From positions 3,449 to 10,623 of the forward strand of contig VXRI01000250.1 of the NCBI GenBank assembly GCA_009838595.1: 7,175 nt of DNA. Reading direction: 5' to 3'. The notes below the pieces were generated by a model. The model saw only the letters and a program-made list of their open reading frames with translations. It was not told the DNA's origin and did not search any database. Positions 1-5,741 of this stretch are shown here, one piece after another. The position numbers and the translations under genes are program-made. This stretch comes from Chloroflexota bacterium. GTDB taxonomy: Bacteria; Chloroflexota; Dehalococcoidia; Lucifugimonadales; JADFKI01. Every line of letters begins with the position of its first letter. Position 1 is the first letter of the stretch.

Positions 1-946
1 CCTCGATGCCGTCGTATTCGCGACAAATATCCAGAGTTTTCTGCCATTGTGTTCGCACATCTTCCGTGAAGCCCTCAAACGCGATGTACAAAGTCGCATC
101 TTCGTCCGCCTGTGAAGAATCGGATTCGGGAGAATTAGCGATGTCCGCTTCAGTACCATAGTCGAGCATCGTGGGACTCACGCTTTCAGCGTACAGGCGG
201 CAGATAGCGTGGCAGCCCGCCTCGAAGGGGGGGTACGCCACGCCCGCGATGAGGCGCGTTTGCGGCTGAGGAAAGACGCGCAAGGTAGCCTCGCTGACTA
301 CTCCGAAGGTACCTTCCATCCCGATGAGCAGGTGCCTCAAGGGCAGCCCGTTAGTCGGCTTGGCGTTGGCGCGCGCGCGAATAATCTCACCGTCCGCCAG
401 CACTGCCTCAACGCCTAGCACTTGCTCGCCCATCGAACCGTAACGCGCAGCAGTGTAGCCTACGCCATCCGTGGAAATCGCCCCGCCTACGGTCGCAATT
501 GGACGGCTCCAAGGGTCGTGTCCGAGCAATATGTTTTTGCCGTGCAACGCGCGCGCCGCATCGTCCAGCACCACGCCAGCATGGAGCCGTGCCGTGAAGT
601 CCTGCGGAGAAATATCGAGAATGCCGTTCATGCGATCAAGGCTAAGCACGACGCAGCCTTCGATTGGCGCCGCCGCGCCGAACACGCCGGTGCCGCCGCC
701 GTATGGGACGACGGACACGCTTTGCCGCTGTGCATAACGCAGGACACGCGAGATTTGCCGTGCGTTCTCGGGGAACACGACGACGCTGGGTGTTGCGCTA
801 AGCCGGTTTGCGGCTCTGAATGCACGAAATGTTCCAAGCGCATCGCCGGCATATCGGCTCATTCTGGCAGGTTGATCGGCAACGTTGCCAGCTCCCAAGA
901 TGCGCCGTAGGTCGGACACGATGCCGTTGCGCTGTGGCTCAGCCAT
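1..946 (-). CDS. FAD-linked oxidase (GlcD / D-lactate dehydrogenase-like), partial, C-terminus beyond the window
   Basis: The frame is open from an ATG at 946 to the left edge, giving 315 residues without a stop. Residues about 50-230 form an FAD-binding PCMH-type domain. The pyrophosphate loop is VVPYGGGTG (79-87), followed by GHDPWS (142-147), TVGGAISTDG (152-161), YGSMGEQVLG (169-178) and GMEGTFGVVSEATLR (209-223). All match glycolate oxidase GlcD, D-lactate dehydrogenase and alkyl-DHAP synthase relatives. The visible part of the C-terminal FAD-oxidase domain (from about 230) lacks its end. Family members are usually 450-480 residues, so roughly the last third is missing. They oxidise 2-hydroxyacids to 2-oxoacids with FAD; the substrate here cannot be read. 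The start lies 15 nt after the cysS stop, so co-transcription with ispD-ispF-cysS is likely. No good Shine-Dalgarno precedes the ATG. Confidence 0.88.
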   Translation of the reverse strand, partial: MAEPQRNGIVSDLRRILGAGNVADQPARMSRYAGDALGTFRAFRAANRLSATPSVVVFPENARQISRVLRYAQRQSVSVVPYGGGTGVFGAAAPIEGCVVLSLDRMNGILDISPQDFTARLHAGVVLDDAARALHGKNILLGHDPWSRPIATVGGAISTDGVGYTAARYGSMGEQVLGVEAVLADGEIIRARANAKPTNGLPLRHLLIGMEGTFGVVSEATLRVFPQPQTRLIAGVAYPPFEAGCHAICRLYAESVSPTMLDYGTEADIANSPESDSSQADEDATLYIAFEGFTEDVRTQWQKTLDICREYDGIE

Positions 947-961
947 GCTGTGCGGTGGCGT

Positions 962-2344
962 CTAGCCGCCCTGGTGTGGCGCTCTGTACCGCCATTCCGT
1001 GCCGCTGTTGGAGTCTTCGAGTGTTACGCCGCGTTCCGTAAGCTCGTCGCGAATCTTGTCGGCAAGGGCAAACTGCCTTGCGGCGCGAAGTTCGGCGCGG
1101 ATGTCCACCAGCAGCTCCACGAATGGCGCAATGTCGCCGTCGGAGTCTTCGGGTGGATGTTCGATGTCTATGCCAAGTATGTCAACCAACTCGCGGAGCG
1201 TCTGTTGCGCTGCGGACACGTCTTTGCTTTGCTCGGCGGCGCGGTTGATCTCGCGCGATAGGTCGAAGATTGCCGCCAACGCGCGTGGTGTGCTGAAATC
1301 GTCGTCCATCGCCTCAACGAACACGCTCCTGTATTCGGATGCGTCCAGCATTCCGCCGTTCGCGCTGCCGTTTCTTGGCGCGGCGGCGTTGCGGATGCGC
1401 TCGATGGCGCGTTCCTGCGCGTTGATGTTCTGGACGCTGTACACGAGCGGACTGCGGTAGTGCGAGCTGAGGAAAAACAGTCGCAGCGCCGGTGGCGAGA
1501 ACCGGCTGAGTGCCTCGCTCACCGTTATCACATTGCCGATCGACTTACTCATCTTGTCCTCATTGATGCTCAACAAGCCGTTGTGCATCCAGAATCGGGC
1601 GAATGGCTGTGTCTGGCTGTAGCTCTCGCTCTGCGCAATTTCGTTCTCGTGGTGCGGGAATATCAAGTCCTGCCCGCCGCCGTGAATATCCACGCCCTCA
1701 GGGAGGTAGCGCATGGACATCGCGCTGCACTCGATATGCCAGCCGGGGCGTCCGGCGCCCCATGGGCTGTCCCATGCGGGTTCACCGGGCTTTTGTGATT
1801 TCCACAGCGCAAAGTCGCGCGGGTCTTCCTTCGCCTCGTCCACCTCGACGCGCGCGCCATAGAGCAGGTCTTCCGCGCTGCGCCGGCTGAGCTTGCCGTA
1901 GTCTTCCTTGCGCCCGACTCGGAAGTACACATCGCCATTCACATTATACGCATAACCTTGCTCTTCCAGCGATGCGATCATGCTGACGATAGCGGGAATC
2001 TCGGTAGTAGCCCTGGGGTAAACATGCGCGCGCAGCACATTCAGCGTGTCCATCTCGTCGTGATACTGTGCGATGTTGGCCTCCGCAAGTTCTTCTGTGG
2101 AGACGCCGTTTTCGTTCGCAGCCGTGATGATTTTGTCGTCAACATCCGTGAAATTTTGGATGTGCTTAACGGCGTATCCCTTGAATTCGAGGTATCGCCG
2201 CACAACATCGAAGACCACGGACATCATCGCGTGGCCAATGTGAGAGGGAGCATATGGAGTGATTCCGCACACATACATTCCAACGGCGTTGTCTGCGGTG
2301 GTGAACTCCTCCTTGCGGCCGGAGAGGGTATTGTACAGTTTCAT
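962..2344 (-). CDS. cysS: Cysteinyl-tRNA synthetase
   Basis: Cytoplasmic class I aminoacyl-tRNA synthetase that joins cysteine to tRNA-Cys using ATP. The 460 residues match the usual length (E. coli 461). The HIGH motif is HIGH at 35-38 and the KMSKS loop is KMSKS at 264-268. The zinc/cysteine-binding ligands fall where expected: Cys26 (MYVCGITPY), Cys206 (GWHIECSAMS), His231 and Glu235 (FPHHENEIAQS). TDVDDKI (66-72) is also conserved. The C-terminal part carries the DALR_2-type segment (EAMDDDFSTPRAL) and a typical short basic end. The ATG at 2344 overlaps the ispF TGA by 4 nt (ATGA), which suggests translational coupling. I see no T-box or other leader inside the operon. All key residues are present and identification is firm. 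Confidence 0.98.
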   Translation of the reverse strand: MKLYNTLSGRKEEFTTADNAVGMYVCGITPYAPSHIGHAMMSVVFDVVRRYLEFKGYAVKHIQNFTDVDDKIITAANENGVSTEELAEANIAQYHDEMDTLNVLRAHVYPRATTEIPAIVSMIASLEEQGYAYNVNGDVYFRVGRKEDYGKLSRRSAEDLLYGARVEVDEAKEDPRDFALWKSQKPGEPAWDSPWGAGRPGWHIECSAMSMRYLPEGVDIHGGGQDLIFPHHENEIAQSESYSQTQPFARFWMHNGLLSINEDKMSKSIGNVITVSEALSRFSPPALRLFFLSSHYRSPLVYSVQNINAQERAIERIRNAAAPRNGSANGGMLDASEYRSVFVEAMDDDFSTPRALAAIFDLSREINRAAEQSKDVSAAQQTLRELVDILGIDIEHPPEDSDGDIAPFVELLVDIRAELRAARQFALADKIRDELTERGVTLEDSNSGTEWRYRAPHQGG

Positions 2345-2823
2345 GCTATCCGTTCAATCGTTGCAATTGCCAGAGTGCCGATACCTTCGCCACGCCCGAC
2401 GAAGCCCAAGCCGTCTGTCGTCGTCGCCTTGACGCTTACGCAGTCCACATCGAGGTGCAATACCGCGGAAAGCGTGCGGCGAATGTCGCCGATGTGCGGC
2501 CTTAGGATAGGGCGCTCGGCGATTATTGTAGCATCAACAAAGGTAACGCGCCAACGCTTGCCGCGCAGCAGCAAGATGGTGGCTGTCAGCAGTTCGCTGC
2601 TCGCGACGCCCTTGTATCTTGCATCCCCCGGCGCGAAGTGAGTGCCGATGTCGCCGAGTGCCGCCGCACCCAGCATCGCGTCAATGATGGCGTGAATCAG
2701 CCCGTCGCCATCGCTATGCCCGGCAAGTCCGCGAGCATACGGAATTGTAACGCCGCCAAGCACCAACGCGCGCTCTTCGACAAGCGGGTGAACATCGAAG
2801 CCGATCCCTGAACGCGTGGTCAT
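2341..2823 (-). CDS. ispF: 2-C-methyl-D-erythritol 2,4-cyclodiphosphate synthase
   Basis: Fifth enzyme of the MEP isoprenoid pathway. It cyclises CDP-methylerythritol 2-phosphate to MEcPP with release of CMP and normally acts as a trimer. At 160 residues it has full family length. Metal ligands are visible as Asp10 and His12 (GFDVHP) and His44 (GLIHAI). The GHSDGDG, GAAALGDIGTHF and KATTTDGLGFVGRGEGI blocks are all present, the last being the family signature. Both ends overlap neighbours by 4 nt: its ATG sits in the ispD stop, and its TGA overlaps the cysS start. The order ispD-ispF-cysS is known from actinobacteria such as Mycobacterium. IspD and IspF are encoded side by side, or fused, in many bacteria. 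The chain looks intact. Confidence 0.98.
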   Translation of the reverse strand: MTTRSGIGFDVHPLVEERALVLGGVTIPYARGLAGHSDGDGLIHAIIDAMLGAAALGDIGTHFAPGDARYKGVASSELLTATILLLRGKRWRVTFVDATIIAERPILRPHIGDIRRTLSAVLHLDVDCVSVKATTTDGLGFVGRGEGIGTLAIATIERIA

Positions 2824-3647
2824 TCGCCGCTTCCCGACTGCGCTGCGCTGACGGCGTTGAGGGTTCTATCCATGCTTGCTATACCGGAAAGTCCGCCGGC
2901 AACGATGGCATTGGCGAACAGCAGGTCTTCGGGGGTGGTTACCTTGATGTTGTAGTACGAACCGTGGAACAGCCTTACAGGATTGCCGATAGCCTCGACC
3001 ATCGATGCATCGTCCGTAACTCTATGCGAAACTCGCCTGTGCGCTTCTGCGAGCAGCGATGCACGGAAAATCTGCGGTGTCTGCACTGCCCAGAGCCGGT
3101 CGCGCGGCAATGTCTGCGCTACCGTATGCTCACCATCGAGAATCTTGTCGGACATCTTTATAGTGTCCTTGACAGGCACCGCCGCGACCGCCGCGCCGTG
3201 CTCCTTCGATGCCGCTATGCCCTTGTCTATAATATCCGCGCTGACAAACGGACGCGCACCGTCATGTACTACGATGTACTCACAATCGTCCAGCAACTGC
3301 AATCCTCTATGCACCGAATCCTGCCTGCGCTCGCCGCCCTCGCACAATTTGACAACGCCGCTTGCGCCATTCTCCTCAATCACTTCCACCGCCTGCCCCA
3401 TGTTAGACGCCGATGTTACAAGAACGATGTCCTCAATCATCGGGTGCGATAGGAATGCCGCAATACTGTGCCACACCAGTGGCACGCCACCAAGAGGGTA
3501 GTATATCTTGTCTATGCCCTGCATCCGGCTGCTCTCGCCTGCCGCAAGCACCACCGCGCCGATATGCGCGCCGTCGTCAATCCGGCAGGATATCGTGGCA
3601 GCATACGCTAATTGTTTATTCAATGGTATCCTATTCGAAGTGTTCAT
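2820..3647 (-). CDS. ispD: 2-C-methyl-D-erythritol 4-phosphate cytidylyltransferase
   Basis: Third MEP pathway enzyme; it transfers CMP from CTP to methylerythritol 4-phosphate. The nucleotide-binding signature is VVLAAGESSRM, with the catalytic-type Arg and the Lys of DKIYYPLGG. Also present are VVHDGARPF, PVKDTIK, WAVQTPQIFRA, TDDASMVE and YYNIKVTTPEDL, whose Lys matches E. coli Lys213. The frame opens further back to a GTG at 3665, giving 281 residues; the ATG at 3647 gives 275. Neither has a Shine-Dalgarno. A TTG at 3623 is preceded by AGGA at good spacing and gives 267. Family members are about 230 residues and begin a few residues before the AAG motif. The N-terminal extension (22-36 residues) and an about 22-residue Ala/Ser-rich tail are therefore extra. 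I chose the ATG, with the TTG a serious rival. The gene ends in a 4-nt overlap with ispF. Confidence 0.96.
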   Translation of the reverse strand: MNTSNRIPLNKQLAYAATISCRIDDGAHIGAVVLAAGESSRMQGIDKIYYPLGGVPLVWHSIAAFLSHPMIEDIVLVTSASNMGQAVEVIEENGASGVVKLCEGGERRQDSVHRGLQLLDDCEYIVVHDGARPFVSADIIDKGIAASKEHGAAVAAVPVKDTIKMSDKILDGEHTVAQTLPRDRLWAVQTPQIFRASLLAEAHRRVSHRVTDDASMVEAIGNPVRLFHGSYYNIKVTTPEDLLFANAIVAGGLSGIASMDRTLNAVSAAQSGSGE

Positions 3648-3650
3648 TTT

Positions 3651-3695
3651 CACACTGTGCCACACACTGCAGGCTCACACTGGGAGCCAACACTG
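3651..3695. repeat. Four ACACTG repeats at 12-13 nt spacing
   Basis: ACACTG occurs at 3652-3657, 3664-3669, 3677-3682 and 3690-3695, and the first three are preceded by C (CACACTG). Spacings are 12, 13 and 13 nt. On the minus strand these read CAGTGT and lie immediately upstream of the ispD ATG at 3647. The GTG alternative start at 3665 falls inside one copy, which argues against that start. One pair flanks a short inverted repeat, GGCTC (3672-3676) and GAGCC (3684-3688) with a 7-nt loop. Regular spacing near one or just over one helical turn would suit cooperative binding of a regulator or a structured leader. A chance or slippage-derived short repeat is also possible. The repeat is visible; the function is inference. 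Confidence 0.45.
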
Positions 3696-3700
3696 ATGAA

Positions 3701-3729
3701 AGATTAGGATGGGCGCAACCGAATTACAA
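3701..3729 (-). promoter_or_regulatory. Weak candidate promoter for ispD-ispF-cysS
   Basis: On the minus strand TTGTAA (plus 3724-3729) and TAATCT (plus 3701-3706) are separated by exactly 17 nt. The -35 matches the sigma-70 consensus at 4 of 6 bases and the -10 at 3 of 6. Transcription would start near 3694, so the ACACTG repeats would lie in the untranslated leader. This is the best-spaced pair in the divergent region but is weak, and the host's sigma factor preference is unknown. Confidence 0.22.
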
Positions 3730-3794
3730 CCATCCCCAATCACGCAATGCCCCTGAAGTATGATTGGCTCAGTTAGAATATCACCCACATCATC

Positions 3795-4967
3795 ATGAAG
3801 TCTATCTTCTTCCCGCCCACCACCTCTCGCCGTCTTGTCAGGACAGGCGTAATCGTCCTCAGTGTACTCGCGACCGCGCTCGTGCTGGTATTTACGCCGC
3901 AAGTGAGTGCGACAGGGCGGGCGCTAGGCTTCGTGGCGCAGGTGCTGCCGACCGTGCCGTTCAAGCCCGCAGAATGGTTCACGGACACGCCTGACCGAAT
4001 CGAAATTACCTATCCGCTGGGCGATGGCAGAATAGGCGTGGCGGACTTGTATGTGCCTGCGGGCGGCGGCGAACACAGCGCGGTGCTGTTCTTCCTCGGT
4101 GTCAACCCTGCGGGCAAGGACGATGAGCGCGTGGTAAATGTGGGCAACGCCGTCGCGCGAACGGGCATTGTCGTGATGATTCCATGGTCGGAACTAATGG
4201 CGCAGAGGCGCGTCAGCGGGCAGGAAATCGATGACCTTGTGCACGGATTTGAGCATCTGCGCACGCTGCCTATGGTCGATGGCGAAAAAGCCGGCATGGC
4301 GGGATTCTGCGTCGGCTCGTCTCTGTTGTTGGTGGCAGCGCAAGACGAGCGTATCAGGGACGATGTAACTGTGGTAAACTCCTTCGCCGGCTACTACGAC
4401 GCAAAAGACCTGATTGCGTCGGTCGTAACACAGCGCCGATTCTATGATGGCGACAGTAGGCAATGGCAACCGGACCGGCTAAGCACAGAAGTCGTCCGCA
4501 CGCACCTGCTGGAATCGGTGTCCGACGCCGCAGAACGCCAACAAATCGCACAGGTAATCGAAGATGGCTCGGCGCTGTCGGCAAGGTTGTCGCTTGAAGA
4601 GTTCTCGCCGGAAGCGCGGCTGGTTTACGATATACTGCACGCGTCGGACATCGACGAAGCTCGACGGCTAATCGAACTCCTACCATCGCAGTCACTCGAC
4701 ACACTTAATGACATTTCGCCCAGCACAAACATTAACGAATTGCGCGCTCGCCTGCTCGTGATGCACGACAGGCAGGACCCGCTCGTGCCATCGGAAGAAT
4801 CGCGTCGCCTAGTTGATGCCGTGCAGCAGCGGGGCAATGTGTACCACACTGAGTTTTCATTCTTCGACCATCTCGACCCGTCTAGCAGGGTCGGCTATTT
4901 TGAGCTGGTGCGCGAAGGTTCGAAGTTGTTTGGGCATATTTATCAGGTCATGCGGGAGTTAGATTGA
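3795..4967 (+). CDS. Membrane-anchored alpha/beta hydrolase, dienelactone hydrolase-like, with Cys nucleophile motif
   Basis: The 390 residues begin with a short basic stretch (RRLVR, 12-16) and a hydrophobic segment at about 17-37. There is no clear cleavage site, so this is probably a membrane anchor with the catalytic part outside. An alpha/beta hydrolase core follows. A beta strand with an oxyanion-type region is AVLFFLGVNPAG (96-107). The nucleophile elbow GFCVG (170-174) has Cys172 in place of the usual Ser, as in dienelactone hydrolases. The acid is probably Asp328 (MHDRQDPLVP) and the base His359 (FFDHLDP). About 155 residues separate nucleophile and acid, against roughly 50 in classical dienelactone hydrolase. 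The extra charged, helical-looking segment (about 205-315) may be a lid. The ATG at 3795 follows an in-frame stop at 3774 and has no Shine-Dalgarno. TAGAAT at 3774-3779 could be a -10 giving a very short leader. Substrate unknown. Confidence 0.82.
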   Translation: MKSIFFPPTTSRRLVRTGVIVLSVLATALVLVFTPQVSATGRALGFVAQVLPTVPFKPAEWFTDTPDRIEITYPLGDGRIGVADLYVPAGGGEHSAVLFFLGVNPAGKDDERVVNVGNAVARTGIVVMIPWSELMAQRRVSGQEIDDLVHGFEHLRTLPMVDGEKAGMAGFCVGSSLLLVAAQDERIRDDVTVVNSFAGYYDAKDLIASVVTQRRFYDGDSRQWQPDRLSTEVVRTHLLESVSDAAERQQIAQVIEDGSALSARLSLEEFSPEARLVYDILHASDIDEARRLIELLPSQSLDTLNDISPSTNINELRARLLVMHDRQDPLVPSEESRRLVDAVQQRGNVYHTEFSFFDHLDPSSRVGYFELVREGSKLFGHIYQVMRELD

Positions 4968-4989
4968 TTGTTGGCGAACGTGGACACGC

Positions 4990-5022
4990 CCTAGTCTTAT
5001 CCCATAGGAGGAGTGGACTAGG
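4990..5022 (+). promoter_or_regulatory. Inverted repeat with a Shine-Dalgarno in its loop
   Basis: CCTAGTC (4990-4996) and GACTAGG (5016-5022) are perfect 7-bp inverted arms around a 19-nt loop. The loop contains AGGAGG (5006-5011), the strongest Shine-Dalgarno core I noticed in the window. The right arm ends immediately before a TTG start codon at 5023. In RNA this could expose or occlude ribosome binding for the small ORF. It could also be a DNA operator. The lack of a following U-tract argues against a factor-independent terminator. Confidence 0.35.
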
Positions 5023-5217
5023 TTGACTGCGTGGCTGTCTAGGCGTGGCGATATTGAGGCTGGGCGTTACGATGAGCCTGCATTTCGCGTCTATTTCGAT
5101 TTGTTCTTCCCGGCACTCTCATCAATGACAGATATATTTGCCGCTGTGGTCAACTTGCCATCGTGGACGGGGTGGGGACTTCGTCGATGCAGAAAATCCG
5201 TCTATTGCCAAGCATGA
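5023..5217 (+). CDS. Possible small protein of unknown function (64 aa)
   Basis: I do not recognise this product. The ORF starts with TTG 11 nt after a strong AGGAGG and runs 64 codons to TGA. The product has a charged N-terminal third (RRGDIEAGRYDE), then an aromatic and hydrophobic middle (YFDLFFPALSS, DIFAAVVNLP), and ends with a basic, cysteine-containing tail (RRCRKSVYCQA). One hydrophobic stretch is too short and broken to call a membrane helix. Codon choice does not clearly favour this frame over the neighbouring one. Its support is the ribosome binding site and position only. It could be a genuine small ORF, the remnant of a decayed gene, or noise. Confidence 0.28.
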   Translation: MTAWLSRRGDIEAGRYDEPAFRVYFDLFFPALSSMTDIFAAVVNLPSWTGWGLRRCRKSVYCQA

Positions 5218-5261
5218 TAGTATAGTGTGATACACCAGAGTTCGCGGAGACTTTTGTCAAT

Positions 5262-5741
5262 ATGGGCAGAAACTACTGGATGGTATCAACAACGCTGGAC
5301 GACTTCGAGGTTACGCGGGATAGGGGATACAGCATATTCGGCATGGGCTCGAAGTATCGACGCCGGGCGCAGCGAATGCAGCCAGACGACCGGATGCTGC
5401 TGTATGTGCGTCAACTGCGCAAGTGGACGGGCGTAGTTAGCATCACGTCCGGGTACTTTGAAGACCGCACGCCTATCTGGAAGCCCCAAACGCGTGGAGA
5501 GGACTATCGCTATCGCGTGAAGATACGGCCGGAGATTGTGCTCGGCGAAGAAGACTACATAGACGCCCTGCAACTCGCGCCTAGAATGGAGTATTTGAAG
5601 CGCTGGCTGCCGGAGCTTTGGCCTCTCGCGTTCTTCGATACACTGCATCTCATCCCGCAACGCGACTTTAGCCTAATCGAAGGCGAGATGAAGCGGAATA
5701 TACGCAATAGGCGCAGCCACAATCGTCAAAGCCGCAATTAG
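5262..5741 (+). CDS. EVE domain-containing protein (PUA-like fold)
   Basis: A 159-residue protein whose first about 140 residues fit a single EVE domain. NYWMVST (4-10) forms the first strand. GYSIFGMGSKYRRRAQRMQPDDRMLLYV (22-49, shown here in outline) is the usual stretch leading to the 'PGD..l.Y' turn. It is followed by KWTGVVSITSGYFED (54-68), the PIW motif (71-73) and YRYRVKI (82-88). EVE domains are related to PUA and YTH folds and bind modified bases. Stand-alone members are often found near, or linked to, restriction or RNA-related functions, but no such gene is next to this one. Trp6, Trp55 and Trp73 are candidates for the aromatic pocket. The C-terminal tail is very basic (MKRNIRNRRSHNRQSRN) and may contact nucleic acid. 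GGAGA sits about 11 nt before the ATG. The stop overlaps the convergent reductase stop by 4 nt. Confidence 0.78.
   Translation: MGRNYWMVSTTLDDFEVTRDRGYSIFGMGSKYRRRAQRMQPDDRMLLYVRQLRKWTGVVSITSGYFEDRTPIWKPQTRGEDYRYRVKIRPEIVLGEEDYIDALQLAPRMEYLKRWLPELWPLAFFDTLHLIPQRDFSLIEGEMKRNIRNRRSHNRQSRN

Larger units (their letters stand above)
4968..5261 (+). other. Poorly explained intergenic stretch between the hydrolase and EVE genes
   Basis: About 290 nt carry no gene I can identify by homology. The left part holds a weak GGCG/CGCC pair (4973-4976, 4987-4990) and the inverted repeat at 4990-5022. The middle holds a 64-codon ORF from a TTG at 5023. Another frame is open from 5076 to a TAG ending at 5220 but lacks a plausible start at its head. 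The right part has TATAGT (5221-5226), a good -10-like hexamer without a matching -35. It overlaps a small palindrome, GTGT-GAT-ACAC (5225-5235), which could serve the EVE gene at 5262. I see no T-rich terminator. Confidence 0.5.

Noticed and set aside
422..910. 162-codon plus-strand open frame
   Set aside because: It is antisense to the FAD-linked oxidase, whose motifs are clear. The predicted product is Arg/Cys-rich without recognisable motifs, typical of G+C-rich shadows.
1958..2641. 227-codon plus-strand open frame
   Set aside because: It is antisense to the starts of cysS and ispF, both with complete catalytic motifs. Its length reflects codon bias on the real strand.
2964..3501. Two plus-strand frames of over 160 codons
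   Set aside because: Both lie opposite conserved IspD blocks and have no recognisable domain.
3672..3688. GGCTC/GAGCC hairpin as a terminator
   Set aside because: Only 5 bp of stem, no T-tract, and it lies in the leader of ispD rather than after a gene.
5227..5436. 69-codon plus-strand frame
   Set aside because: It overlaps the EVE gene out of frame. The EVE frame carries the conserved motifs.
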